Position numbers and translations under genes: made by a program. A stretch of DNA of 33,617 nucleotides, taken from assembly GCA_903823665.1 (NCBI GenBank), contig CAIJTR010000158.1:1-33617 (forward strand), written 5' to 3'. Under the pieces are notes generated by a model, which searched no databases, was not told the origin of the DNA, and saw nothing but the letters and a program-made list of their open reading frames with translations. Source of the stretch: an uncultured Rhodospirillales bacterium. GTDB taxonomy: Bacteria; Pseudomonadota; Alphaproteobacteria; Acetobacterales; Acetobacteraceae. Shown one piece after another: positions 23,691 through 31,972 of this stretch (its first letter is position 1; every line of letters starts with the position of its first letter).

Positions 23691-23725
23691 GGCCGCAAGC
23701 TCACGTTTTCGTGAGTTTTGCGGCC
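23691..23725 (+). terminator. Hairpin after the peroxiredoxin gene
   Basis: GGCCGCAAGCTCACG (23691-23705) pairs with CGTGAGTTTTGCGGCC (23710-23725) around a TTTT loop, with one small bulge. It starts 13 bases after the stop codon, the expected place for a terminator, but no T tract follows, so intrinsic termination is only probable. Confidence 0.5.
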
Positions 23726-23862
23726 TGATCAATGAAGCGTGATTGTCACATTTCGCACGTGACACGGCTCGATCTGTGGACCAAGGTTATCACGTTAAGG
23801 TAACCAGTGGCCGGAACCCATAGAAAACAAGGGGCGGCCCAACCAGGGTGGGATTAGGTGCG

Positions 23863-24027
23863 ATGCGGGCGTTCCACGACGAGGACAATATGTTCTTGGA
23901 GCACAATTGCCGTTATGGTGCGCGGAGCACGCGGGCGTCGATTTGGATATTGCTGGGTCTTGCCACGCTGACATGGGCCGGGATCTGGGTTGTGGGTGTT
24001 GGGATCGAACGGCTGTTCGCCGGATAA
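23863..24027 (+). CDS. Possible tiny single-helix membrane protein
   Basis: A 54-codon frame from ATG 23863 to TAA 24025-24027. The product has a charged N-terminus, a short basic stretch (GARSTRAS), then one clear hydrophobic helix (IWILLGLATLTWAGIWVVGV) ending in GIERLFAG. ATG 23890 (45 residues, MFLEHNCRYGARS) has the better ribosome site, GAGGA five bases upstream. The basic-then-hydrophobic layout looks like a genuine inner-membrane miniprotein and the third positions are mostly G/C. No family recognised. It is convergent with the next gene, 6 bases away. Confidence 0.5.
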   Translation: MRAFHDEDNMFLEHNCRYGARSTRASIWILLGLATLTWAGIWVVGVGIERLFAG

Positions 24028-24033
24028 TCCCGT

Positions 24034-24366
24034 CTAAGCGAACGCGAGCAGAACCACACCGGCGGCGATCAATCCCAATGCGGCGATGTGGGTGGACGAA
24101 ATGGGCTCACCAAAGCCGAAATGGCCGACCAGAGCGGCGGCAATATAGGAAATAGCGGTTGCCGGCAGCGCCACGGAGAGTGGGATTCGCCGAAGCGCCG
24201 TCATGTAGAGCAGGGCTGCTGCACCATAGAGGCCGAGGCCTGCGATCGAGGTCCATGACAGTAGCTTGCTGATCAGATCTGGCGCGCGGGCACCAGATTT
24301 CAGCAGTGTTTGGCCGCCCATGCTGACCGCGATGGCGGAGAGCAGCAGCACCCAGGATAGGTTCAT
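24034..24366 (-). CDS. Small EamA/SMR-like membrane protein, possible lipid-carrier flippase subunit
   Basis: A 110-residue protein with four hydrophobic helices, starting MNLSWVLLLSAIAVSMGGQTLLKSGA, and ending in the LGLIAAGVVLLAF helix. It is a half-size EamA/SMR-type transporter. Because it follows the polyprenyl-phosphate glycosyltransferase gene by 25 bases, the ArnE/ArnF model (flipping a glycosyl-undecaprenyl-phosphate) fits best, possibly as a homodimer (inference). Drug efflux is the alternative, but the key SMR glutamate is not evident in helix 1. ATG 24366 follows GGAAGAGAG. Confidence 0.78.
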   Translation of the reverse strand: MNLSWVLLLSAIAVSMGGQTLLKSGARAPDLISKLLSWTSIAGLGLYGAAALLYMTALRRIPLSVALPATAISYIAAALVGHFGFGEPISSTHIAALGLIAAGVVLLAFA

Positions 24367-24391
24367 GCCCGTGCTCTCTTCCGATGGGGAC

Positions 24392-25375
24392 TCACGCAGC
24401 GGTGTCGATGCGGCGAATGGCCGTTGGCTCATTGCTGGCGATCATGCGCACGCTGCCCTGCGGCTTGCCGTTGGCGGACAGGAAGGTGCGGCCGACATAT
24501 TCGCCGAGCACGCCAAGGATCATTGATTGCACGCCGCCGACGAGGAGAATGGCCGTCATGGTGGAGGCCCAGCCATCCGGTATGGAATCGCTCGACAGCG
24601 CTTCGACGATGGTGGCGATGGCCCCGATCATGCCCAGCATCGCCATGACGAGGCCGAGCAGGATGGCAATTCGCAGCGGGGCCAGCGAGAAGCTGGTGGC
24701 GAGGTTGAGCCAGAGCAGGACGAGCCTACGCAGGGTGTAGTTCGACCGGCCCTCGGCGCGCGGCAGATGTCGCACCTCAATGCTGTCGATGCGCTGCGTG
24801 GCCTGCATGATGAGGCCGTCCACGTAGGGATAAGGGCCTTGATAGCGGGTGATCTCAGTGATGACGGAGGCCGCCATGCAGCGGAATGAGGAGAGATACA
24901 GGCCGCGTGGCTTGTCGAGCAGCATGTCGGCCACGCCGTTGGCGAAGCGGCTGCCGAGGTTGCGCCAGCCGGCGTGTTCCTTCACCACGTAGCGCGTGTA
25001 GACGACGTCCCAGTTGCCGAGCCGGGCGTGGTCGTAGAGTTTGATCACTTCCTCGGGTGGGTTTTGCAGGTCGTCGTCCATGGTGATGACGTAGCGGCCG
25101 GTGGCGTGGCGCAAGCCGGTCATCACCGCGTTGTGTTCGCCGTAATTGCGGGCGTGCTCGATGTAGACGAGTTTTACGCCGGTGGTGGCGAGCAGGGCGC
25201 GGCAGACATCGCCGGAATCGTCTGGGCTGCCGTCGTTGACGAGGATGATTTCGAGGCCGCCTTGAGGTTGCAGCGCTTCGAGTGCTTGCACGAGCATGCC
25301 GACGGTGGCGGCACCGCGGTAGACGGGCACGACGATTGAGAGGCCTACGGCCGGCGAAGCGGGGGTGGCGATCAT
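24392..25375 (-). CDS. Family 2 glycosyltransferase, polyprenyl-phosphate type (ArnC/DPM1-like)
   Basis: A 327-residue enzyme: a GT-A domain (LSIVVPVYRG, EIILVNDGSPDDS, the metal motif ITMDDDLQNPPEE, and SFRCM with GPYPYVDG in the acceptor part) followed by two C-terminal membrane helices (about residues 230-300). This is the GtrB/ArnC architecture that loads a sugar onto undecaprenyl phosphate at the inner membrane. The sugar cannot be read from sequence. It overlaps the upstream methyltransferase stop by ATGA and precedes the small flippase-like gene, so the three act as one unit. Confidence 0.9.
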   Translation of the reverse strand: MIATPASPAVGLSIVVPVYRGAATVGMLVQALEALQPQGGLEIILVNDGSPDDSGDVCRALLATTGVKLVYIEHARNYGEHNAVMTGLRHATGRYVITMDDDLQNPPEEVIKLYDHARLGNWDVVYTRYVVKEHAGWRNLGSRFANGVADMLLDKPRGLYLSSFRCMAASVITEITRYQGPYPYVDGLIMQATQRIDSIEVRHLPRAEGRSNYTLRRLVLLWLNLATSFSLAPLRIAILLGLVMAMLGMIGAIATIVEALSSDSIPDGWASTMTAILLVGGVQSMILGVLGEYVGRTFLSANGKPQGSVRMIASNEPTAIRRIDTAA

Positions 25376-26100
25376 GGTGGGTCCAGCAAGGGTTTGGTGG
25401 CGATGGCGAGCACGGAGCCACCGAATGGGAGCGCGAGCTTGAGGCGGCGCTCTATGTCAGTGGTGGCATATAGCATGGTATCGAGCCATGGCGGAAATGC
25501 GGCGACGTCTGATGCTGCGTCTCCGCGAGCGAGGAGTTTGCGCTGGACGATCATCAGCGGCAGTAGCAGGCTATTCCAGAAGCGGGTTTGGATGCCGGTG
25601 AATGCTGCGTCGTGAAGCCAGATTTGTAGAGCGCTGGGTGTGACGCGGCGGGCGTTCGCGACGCGGCGGTCATGCGCGGAGGTGAGCCACTCGTAGGCGG
25701 GCATGTTCAGGATCAGCTTGCCGCCGGGCCGCAGCACGCGGTGGAATTCAGCGAGGGCGGCGGCGGGTTGCACGCCTGCGTGGCAGAGGACGTCGGCCGA
25801 GATGACGGCGTCGAACTTGCTGTTTGGGAAGGGGAGATCGGCAACGTCGCCGCACAGAACTGTGGTTTGTGCCTTTTCGGCGGCGCGGGCGGCTGCTTTT
25901 GCGTCGTATTCGACGCCGGTGGTGAAGAGCAGGGGGCGTTTCTGATGGAGGACGGCTAGAAATCCGCCGGTGCCACAGCCTGCATCGAGCACTTCGCCTT
26001 GCGCGTGAGCCAGTTCATCCAGCAGCCGGGCGTGAAGGGCGCGGTACCACCACATGCGATCCTCAGCTACGTCCATCAGCTCGTATTCGCGCGATTCCAT
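25372..26100 (-). CDS. Class I SAM-dependent methyltransferase
   Basis: A 242-residue Rossmann-fold methyltransferase. Motif I is VLDAGCGTGGFLA, the acidic residue of motif II is in GVEYDAKA, and DLPFPNSKFDAVISADVLCH plus RVLRPGGKLILNMPAYEWL complete the SAM fold. An N-terminal segment rich in Trp/Tyr (EDRMWWYRALHARL) is common in methyltransferases paired with polyprenyl-sugar enzymes. The TGA overlaps the glycosyltransferase ATG by four bases, so its substrate probably belongs to the same lipid-linked-sugar pathway (inference). It is the first gene of the three. Confidence 0.85.
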   Translation of the reverse strand: MESREYELMDVAEDRMWWYRALHARLLDELAHAQGEVLDAGCGTGGFLAVLHQKRPLLFTTGVEYDAKAAARAAEKAQTTVLCGDVADLPFPNSKFDAVISADVLCHAGVQPAAALAEFHRVLRPGGKLILNMPAYEWLTSAHDRRVANARRVTPSALQIWLHDAAFTGIQTRFWNSLLLPLMIVQRKLLARGDAASDVAAFPPWLDTMLYATTDIERRLKLALPFGGSVLAIATKPLLDPP

Positions 26101-26213
26101 CCGGGTGTTCTGCCATATTCAACGACAGATGCACCACTGGCGCGTTTGATCACATTTGCAGCAGCGTATTGTACACGCTGACAAATCGGCGTTTAGGTGC
26201 GATATCACCGGCC

Positions 26214-27056
26214 ATGCCATTTTTGACCGAACCTGAACCGCCGCGCGGTGTTGCCACTGAGGTTGTGGCCTCCATCCGACGCATTGTCGCCCGCAATCCG
26301 GGCCCCATGACGTATCATGGCACCAACACCTATCTGATCGATGGGCCGGAGGGGGCGAGCGTGATCGACCCCGGGCCAGCGGATGAGGCTCATCTGCGGG
26401 AGGTGATCGCAGCCGCAGGCGGCACGATTGCGCGCATTTTGGTGACCCATCGCCATCATGACCACGTGGGCGGACTGGCCGCGATGCGGGCCGCGACGGG
26501 GGCGAAGGTCTATGCGTTCGATGCCGCTCTGGTGCCGGATCAGGTGCTGACGGACGGCGTCGTTGTGGCAGGTTTCACGGTGCTGCACACGCCGGGCCAT
26601 TCGCCGGATCATGTATGCTTTGCCCGTGAGGACGGTGTGGTGATGTCGGCGGATCATGTGATGGGCTGGTCCACCAGCGTGGTGCCGCCGCCGCCGGATG
26701 GCAGCATGGCGGATTACTTCGCGTCACTGCAGCTGATGCTGGAACGGCGGGACTGGCTGTATCTGCCCGGTCATGGCCCGGCGATTATCGAGCCGTTGGA
26801 GCATGTGCAGGAGTTGCTGCGGCACCGGCAGGCGCGTGAGGATCAAATTATGGCGTCGCTGTTGGCTGGGCCGCAATCAACCGAGCAACTGGTGGCGCGA
26901 CTTTACATAGGGATTGACGACAAGCTGCGACCGATGGCGGTGCATAGTGTGAATGCGCATTTGCTGAAGCTGATGGACGAGGGCCGCGTTGTCCTCCGCA
27001 AGATGGTCTGGTGGGCTATTCCCGTTCCCAGACCCGCTCGCGCAAAGTCGGCGTAA
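26214..27056 (+). CDS. MBL-fold metallo-hydrolase (LACTB2-like)
   Basis: A 280-residue metallo-beta-lactamase-fold hydrolase. Metal ligands: His79, His81, Asp83 and His84 in VTHRHHDHVGG, the histidine in HTPGHSPDHVC, the aspartate in MSADHVMG, and the histidine in LPGHGP. A C-terminal winged-helix-like segment (residues 215-275) makes it look like LACTB2-type hydrolases, which include RNA endonucleases; glyoxalase II is less likely. Its last 41 bases overlap the 3' end of the convergent Nudix gene. ATG 26214 is used instead of the upstream TTG on family fit. Confidence 0.88.
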   Translation: MPFLTEPEPPRGVATEVVASIRRIVARNPGPMTYHGTNTYLIDGPEGASVIDPGPADEAHLREVIAAAGGTIARILVTHRHHDHVGGLAAMRAATGAKVYAFDAALVPDQVLTDGVVVAGFTVLHTPGHSPDHVCFAREDGVVMSADHVMGWSTSVVPPPPDGSMADYFASLQLMLERRDWLYLPGHGPAIIEPLEHVQELLRHRQAREDQIMASLLAGPQSTEQLVARLYIGIDDKLRPMAVHSVNAHLLKLMDEGRVVLRKMVWWAIPVPRPARAKSA

Positions 27057-27627
27057 AATCCCGCGCGAGGCGTTCGCCGGGCGACATGGCGAGCCAATCA
27101 CCGAGCGATTCCAGCACCTTGCGGGTGGGGAAGGCGAGGTCGAGGGCGAGGGCATCAGCGAGCCCATACCAGCGCAAATCCTCTAGTTCGCCGGAGCCGA
27201 GCAATTCGCCGGTGGCGCATTCGGCTGGGATGATGAGGAAACGGGCGTCGAAGCGCGTGGTGTAGCGCTCCGGGGCAACCGCGCGGCAGAGATAATCCAT
27301 CTGAGACAGATCGGGCGGCTCACCGAGGCTCAGGCCGGTTTCTTCTGCAAGTTCGCGCGCGGCGGCGTGCAGGATGGCGTGCGCTTTGGGGCCGAGACGG
27401 GCGCAGGTTGTAGGATGCGGCAAGGGACCGAGTGAGGCGGTGTGGTCGTCAGCGTCAACCCGTCCGCCTGGGAAGACGAGGTGGTTGGGCATGAATTTAT
27501 GCCCGGCCCCGCGCAGGCCCATCAGCACTTCCGGCTGGGTGCCGCGCAGCAGAAGGAGGCTTGCGGCGTCACGTGCGGGGACGGGAGCCGGGGCGGGCTC
27601 TGGAATGGGGGTGGATATGTCGGTCAT
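27016..27627 (-). CDS. Nudix hydrolase
   Basis: A 203-residue Nudix protein. The Nudix helix reads AARELAEETGL at residues 89-99, preceded by NHLVFPGGRVDADD. The spacing between GG and the REL box is longer than in MutT, as in the NUDT7/NUDT19-like acyl-CoA or ADP-sugar branch. Substrate unknown. A proline-rich N-terminus (PIPEPAPAPVPA) precedes the domain. ATG 27627 is the natural start; the frame remains open far upstream through the opposing gene. The gene runs convergently into the MBL gene with a 41-base overlap. Confidence 0.87.
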   Translation of the reverse strand: MTDISTPIPEPAPAPVPARDAASLLLLRGTQPEVLMGLRGAGHKFMPNHLVFPGGRVDADDHTASLGPLPHPTTCARLGPKAHAILHAAARELAEETGLSLGEPPDLSQMDYLCRAVAPERYTTRFDARFLIIPAECATGELLGSGELEDLRWYGLADALALDLAFPTRKVLESLGDWLAMSPGERLARDFTPTLRERVWERE

Positions 27628-27689
27628 TCCGCATGCTTGCCGCAGTCCGTCTGTTGCGCAAGGCTTACGGAAACAAGTGAGGACCGACC

Positions 27690-28754
27690 ATGGCCGCTGC
27701 GCATGACTACGCCACTCATCTCGCCCAGATTGAGGCCATTCTGAAGGGCTGGGGGATGCCGCAGATGCAGGCGGCCGAGACGGCGGAGATTTTGGGCTAC
27801 GCCGATTTGCACGGGATCGACAGCCACGGCATGTCGATGCTGCCGCCTTATGATGTGTGGCGGCGCGAGGGGCGGCTGAACATGGCCCCGGAGCCGAAGA
27901 TTTTGCGGGAGATGCCGGTTTCTGCGCTGGTGGATGGCGGCGGCGGGCTTGGGCATGTGCCCGGCGCGTTTGCGATGCGGCTGGCGATTGCCAAGGCGCA
28001 GGCGGTGGGGATTGGCGTGGTGGTGGTGCGGCGGACGTCGCATTTCGGCGCTTGCGGGTATTATGGGCGGATGGCGGCGGAAGCTGGGCTGATCGGGATG
28101 GTTTCCACGTCGGCTTCTGGTGTGCGGGTGCCGCCGACGGGTGGGGCGCAGGCGCGACTCGGCACTGATCCATGGTGCTTTGCCGCACCGGGTGAGCCTG
28201 GGCGGCCGTTCCTTTTGGATATGGCGACGACGACGGTGGCGTATGGCCGGGTGCGCAACAAGTCCAACGAGGGCCAGCCTGCGCCCGCGGGCTGGGTGAT
28301 GAACAACAAGGGCGAGCCGAGCACGGACGCGGATGACGTGGTCAAGCGCGGCGGGTTTCTGACCTCGCTGGGAGGGACGCCGGAAAATTCCAGCCATAAG
28401 GGCTACGGGCTGGCGATGATGGCCGATATTCTCTCGGCGGGCTTGGCGGGTGAGAGCTTTCCCTCGGACCCGATGCACGCGAAGGGGGCCGAGATCGGGA
28501 TGGCGCATTTCTTCCTGGCGATGGACCCGTCGATGTTCCGCGAACGCGAGGCGTTTGAGGCCGATGTGACGCGGTTCTGTCACGATATGCGGGCGACGCC
28601 GCCGCTTGATCCCGCCAAGCCAGTGATGGTGGCGGGTGATCCGGAGCGGGCGAAGGCGGTGATCCGGCTGCGCGATGGCGTTCCGGTGGGAGATGGATTG
28701 AAGGCGCAAATCCGGCAGTTGGCGTTGGAGGCGAATGTCGAATGGATGCTTTAA
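27690..28754 (+). CDS. Malate/L-lactate/ureidoglycolate-type NAD(P) dehydrogenase (Ldh_2)
   Basis: A 354-residue oxidoreductase of the malate/L-sulfolactate/ureidoglycolate dehydrogenase family, which has its own NAD(P)-binding fold. Seen: ADLHGIDSHGMSML, RRTSHFGACGYYG with the catalytic His, GTDPWCFAAPG, LLDMATTTVAYGRV, and SSHKGYGLAMM. The exact 2-hydroxy-acid substrate cannot be read. The start follows GAGGA. Its last 13 bases overlap the nucleoside transporter gene; this suggests joint expression, and an allantoin/ureidoglycolate (purine salvage) role would make sense of the pair, though that is speculation. Confidence 0.87.
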   Translation: MAAAHDYATHLAQIEAILKGWGMPQMQAAETAEILGYADLHGIDSHGMSMLPPYDVWRREGRLNMAPEPKILREMPVSALVDGGGGLGHVPGAFAMRLAIAKAQAVGIGVVVVRRTSHFGACGYYGRMAAEAGLIGMVSTSASGVRVPPTGGAQARLGTDPWCFAAPGEPGRPFLLDMATTTVAYGRVRNKSNEGQPAPAGWVMNNKGEPSTDADDVVKRGGFLTSLGGTPENSSHKGYGLAMMADILSAGLAGESFPSDPMHAKGAEIGMAHFFLAMDPSMFREREAFEADVTRFCHDMRATPPLDPAKPVMVAGDPERAKAVIRLRDGVPVGDGLKAQIRQLALEANVEWML

Positions 28755-29989
28755 GGGCGCTGCTCGGCATCGTGGTGCTGCTGGGGCTGGCGTTTCTGTG
28801 CAGCGAGAACAGGCCTGGCATCCGGCTGCGCCCGGTGCTGGGCGGGTTGGTGTTGCAGTTGGTGCTGGCGTTGGTGCTGATTGATTTTCCGCCGTCGCGC
28901 CGGGTGATGCTGCTGCTCAATCATGCGGTGGATGCTTTGCAGGCGGCGACGGATACCGGGACGGGTTTTGTGTTCGGCTATCTCGGCGGCGGGGCTTTGC
29001 CGTTTGCCGAGACGCATCCGGGGGCGTCGTTTATTCTGGCGTTCAAGGTGCTGCCGCTGGTGCTGGTGATCTCGGCCTTGTCTGGCCTGCTGGTGCATTG
29101 GGGGATTTTGCAGCGGATTATGGGCGCGTTTGCGTGGCTCTTGCGCGGCACGCTGGGCGTGGGTGGCGCGTTGTCCTTGGGGGCGGCGGTGCATGTGTTT
29201 GTGGGGATGGTGGAGGCACCGTTGCTCATCCGGCCTTGGCTTGAGCGGATGTCGAGGGGAGAGATTTTCGCGCTGATGTCGTGCGGGATGGCGGGGATTG
29301 CGGGCACGGTGATGGTGATCTACGCGGCGATTTTGGGCCCGGTGATCCCGGACGCGCTGGGGGCGATTTTGTCGGCGGCGATCATTTCCACGCCGGCGGC
29401 ACTGGCGGTGGCGGCGATGATGATCCCGTTTGAGGCGGCTCCTGACGATGAGAGCAAGCTGATGCTGCCGCATGCGCCCTCCGGTGCGCTGGATGCGATT
29501 GTCCGGGGCACGGCGGATGGGGTTGGGCCGCTGGTGGGCATTGCCACCATGCTGATCGTGGCTGTGGCTCTGGTGGCATTGGTGAACATGGGTCTCGGGC
29601 AGTTGCCGGATGTGATGGGTGAGGCGATCACGCTGGAGCGGCTGGCCGCGTTGCCGTTTCGCCCGGTGGTGTGGCTGATCGGGGTGCCTTGGGGCGAGAG
29701 TGCGGCGGCGGCTGGGTTGATGGGGACGAAGACGATCCTCAACGAGTTCGTGGCGTATTTGCATTTGGCGTCGCTGCCGGTGGAGACGCTTTCTGCGAAG
29801 TCTCGGTTGATTATGACCTATGCGCTATGTGGGTTTGCCAATTTGGGCAGCGTTGGGATTTTGGTGGGCGGCATGGGGGCGATGGTGCCGGAGCGGCGGT
29901 CGGAGATCACGGCGCTGGGCATGCGCTCGTTGTTGTCCGGCACGATTGCGACGTGTTTGAGCGGGGCTTGGGCGGGTATTTTGGGGTGA
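28742..29989 (+). CDS. Concentrative nucleoside transporter, NupC/CNT family
   Basis: A 415-residue inner-membrane nucleoside:cation symporter with the CNT layout: N-terminal helices, then FVFGYLGGGALPFAE, AVHVFVGMVEAPLLIRPWLE (nucleoside-binding region), MSCGMAGIAGTVMVIYA, and near the end GTKTILNEFVAYLHL and YALCGFANLGSVGILVGGMGAMVPERR. Length is typical of NupC. It overlaps the upstream dehydrogenase gene by 13 bases. The stop is immediately next to the stop of the convergent glycosyltransferase with no bases between. Confidence 0.93.
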   Translation: MDALRALLGIVVLLGLAFLCSENRPGIRLRPVLGGLVLQLVLALVLIDFPPSRRVMLLLNHAVDALQAATDTGTGFVFGYLGGGALPFAETHPGASFILAFKVLPLVLVISALSGLLVHWGILQRIMGAFAWLLRGTLGVGGALSLGAAVHVFVGMVEAPLLIRPWLERMSRGEIFALMSCGMAGIAGTVMVIYAAILGPVIPDALGAILSAAIISTPAALAVAAMMIPFEAAPDDESKLMLPHAPSGALDAIVRGTADGVGPLVGIATMLIVAVALVALVNMGLGQLPDVMGEAITLERLAALPFRPVVWLIGVPWGESAAAAGLMGTKTILNEFVAYLHLASLPVETLSAKSRLIMTYALCGFANLGSVGILVGGMGAMVPERRSEITALGMRSLLSGTIATCLSGAWAGILG

Positions 29990-31423
29990 TCATGGCCGGG
30001 CGAAAAGCTGCGCTTCCAGGCCGCCGAAATGTTCGTCGAGCACACGGGGGAGCGTGATCGCGGCCCCGAGTTCCTGCTGCGCCTTTGGGCGTTGGCGAGT
30101 GATGATCCAGACCCTGGCGTGCTGGGCGGCGTCGGCTGGGATGGCTGATTGTGGGAGGATGCGGCCAGGGAAATTGCGGAACCAGGGCTCCTCGTTTTGG
30201 TCGAAGCCCACGACATCGACGCCTTGGCGGGGCCAGCCGTAATGGTCGAGCAGGAGGGTGTTGGCGAGGGTGGAGACGTAGACGGTGTCTGCGGGTCGCA
30301 TTTTTTCGCGCAGCATGGCGGTGAGGGGGCGGTATTGTTCGCTGTGGGCGTCCGCTGCGTCGTAAGCACCCCATAGATGCAGGGCCACGAGGGCGGCGAG
30401 GGTTGGAATGCGCAGGCGGCCGAGGGCGGTGCAGCCGATGCCGGCGGCGACGAGGCCGATTGGGCCGATCCAGAGCAGGGTTTTGCCGTTCAGCAGCGGG
30501 CGATACTGGCTGACGGCGAAGAGCAGGGCGGGGGCGGCGACGATGGCTGCGAGGAGCAGGAGTGGGCCTATGGCGCGCGTGCGCATCTGCCAGACTGCCA
30601 GCCAGACTGCGGCGATGAAGGCCATGTCGATCCAGGGCTGGCCGACTGAGAGAGCGGGCTGGCCGAGGACGAGATGCATCTGGGTGATGACGGCTTCGAG
30701 GTCGGGCTTGGGTATCCAGGCCAGCGAGAGCGGGTTTTTCGCCTGGAAGAGCAGGACGGGAACCCAGGGGAGATAGAGCAGGGCCACCAGAACGTTGGCC
30801 GCGAGCCAGCCGCGCAGGAACCGGCGGGCTCCCTCCGGTTCGGCCAGCAGGCTTAGGAGCATGGCGAGGTTGATCACCAGCAGCACGAACGGGGCGATGT
30901 TGTGGGTGTAGAGCGCTGCCGTGGTGGTGATGATGTAGAGCGCCCAACCGGCGCGGTGATTGCGTGCCAGCACGAGGCCGAGTGTGGCGGCCAGGAAGGT
31001 AAGGGCGAGCAGTTCGTAGCTGCGCGCGTATTGGCTCATGGCGATGTCACGCGCGGACAGGGCGAGCAGGAGGGCGGCAGCACCGGCGGCAAATCGTCCG
31101 GCCAGGCACCATGCGAGGGCGGCACCGACGGGGATGGTGAGCACGCCTGCAATCACTGAGACGAGGCGGAGTTGCTCGACGCTGCCGCCGAGGCGGTTGA
31201 TGAGGCCAGCGAAGGTGTAGAACAGCGGCGGGTTGGGTTCGAGCCAGGCCGGGCCGGTCCAGAGATCGGTGAAGGGCAGGGCTGCGAAATAGCCGGTTGC
31301 CGCCTCGTCATAGTCCAGTTCGATGGTGGTGAGGCCATGCAGGCGAAGGGCGAGGCCGAGCGCCATGGCGGCGAGGATGGTGGCGTAGGTGACGCGGTCC
31401 TGATGCGAAGCTGAGACCGGCAT
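29990..31423 (-). CDS. GT39-type membrane glycosyltransferase (ArnT/PMT-like)
   Basis: A 477-residue protein with about ten to twelve membrane helices and a C-terminal soluble part (from about residue 375). The N-terminal loop LDYDEAATGYFA holds the acidic pair and PLFY motif (PNPPLFYTF) of PMT/ArnT-like GT-C enzymes, which use lipid-linked sugars on the periplasmic side. The matching donor could be made by the glycosyltransferase/flippase genes at 24034-26100, although 4 kb of unrelated genes lie between (inference). Target unknown. Start ATG 31423; the gene is divergent from rpmE. Confidence 0.83.
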   Translation of the reverse strand: MPVSASHQDRVTYATILAAMALGLALRLHGLTTIELDYDEAATGYFAALPFTDLWTGPAWLEPNPPLFYTFAGLINRLGGSVEQLRLVSVIAGVLTIPVGAALAWCLAGRFAAGAAALLLALSARDIAMSQYARSYELLALTFLAATLGLVLARNHRAGWALYIITTTAALYTHNIAPFVLLVINLAMLLSLLAEPEGARRFLRGWLAANVLVALLYLPWVPVLLFQAKNPLSLAWIPKPDLEAVITQMHLVLGQPALSVGQPWIDMAFIAAVWLAVWQMRTRAIGPLLLLAAIVAAPALLFAVSQYRPLLNGKTLLWIGPIGLVAAGIGCTALGRLRIPTLAALVALHLWGAYDAADAHSEQYRPLTAMLREKMRPADTVYVSTLANTLLLDHYGWPRQGVDVVGFDQNEEPWFRNFPGRILPQSAIPADAAQHARVWIITRQRPKAQQELGAAITLPRVLDEHFGGLEAQLFARP

Positions 31424-31559
31424 CGGCGTTTCCCTGGCAGTGACGCCGCTTTTCGCGGCAGATCAGATGAAGTGATGCTTGCACGAGGGCCGTGGCCGCC
31501 GCTATACCCCGCGCTTCGCGGGACCGGTCGGGATCGGTTGCGCCATAGGAGCGATCAAC

Positions 31560-31784
31560 ATGAAGCCGGGCATTCACCCCGAATACCATACCGTGACCAT
31601 CATTCTGACCGATGGCACCGAATACAAAACCCGCACCTGCGCCGGCAAGGAAGGCGATGTGATGCGGCTCGACATCGACCCGAAGTCGCATCCGGCGTGG
31701 ACTGGCGTACAGCGTGTGATGGACACCGGCGGCCAGATCGCCAAGTTCAACAAGAAATTCGCGGGGATCGGCGTCAAGAAGTAA
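31560..31784 (+). CDS. rpmE: 50S ribosomal protein L31
   Basis: A 74-residue L31: [27 protein letters not shown], then [12 protein letters not shown] and [13 protein letters not shown]. This is the alphaproteobacterial form in which the four-cysteine zinc site is reduced (only one Cys remains), a type that does not need zinc. The ATG follows AGGAG. A small CCCGCGCTTCGCGGG hairpin (31507-31521) lies in the leader. A strong terminator follows. Confidence 0.96.
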   Translation: MKPGIHPEYHTVTIILTDGTEYKTRTCAGKEGDVMRLDIDPKSHPAWTGVQRVMDTGGQIAKFNKKFAGIGVKK

Positions 31785-31816
31785 TGCTTCTGTCGCATAT
31801 CTGATGCGCTTTATGG

Positions 31817-31850
31817 AAACGCCGCCCTCTTGAATGAGAGGGCGGCGTTT
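31817..31850 (+). terminator. Rho-independent terminator after rpmE
   Basis: A perfect 14-bp stem, AAACGCCGCCCTCT (31817-31830) and AGAGGGCGGCGTTT (31837-31850), with a TGAATG loop and a T run (TTTT to 31851). It ends the rpmE transcript and insulates the hsp20 leader. Confidence 0.92.
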
Positions 31851-31944
31851 TCCATTTGAAGTGTTGTCCGGGGTGCCCTGATGGGGCTCTGGAGACTGCG
31901 GCGCAGGCCCGAATGGGGTGCGCATTTTGGCTACCACAATCGAC

Positions 31945-31970
31945 CCTTGCTTACTCAAGAAGGTGATGAA
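31945..31970 (+). promoter_or_regulatory. ROSE-like RNA thermometer covering the hsp20 ribosome site
   Basis: CCTTGCTT (31945-31952) pairs with AAGAAGG (31957-31963) around an ACTC loop, leaving one bulged G. The paired strand is the ribosome binding site of hsp20, 10 bases before its ATG. The UUGCU opposite the ribosome site is the conserved core of ROSE elements, which control small heat-shock genes in alphaproteobacteria. Further GC hairpins lie upstream in 31865-31940, as ROSE leaders have. Heat would melt the weak hairpin and allow translation. Confidence 0.65.
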
Positions 31971-31972
31971 CC

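Noticed and set aside
28751-29764. A 337-codon minus-strand open frame antisense to nupC.
   Set aside because: Arg/His/Gln-rich shadow translation of a transporter gene with no recognisable features.
31507-31521. CCCGCGCTTCGCGGG hairpin upstream of rpmE, considered as an L31 leader regulator.
   Set aside because: It is a short GC palindrome with no binding-site features I can recognise and lies 40 bases from the ribosome site; noted in the rpmE entry only.
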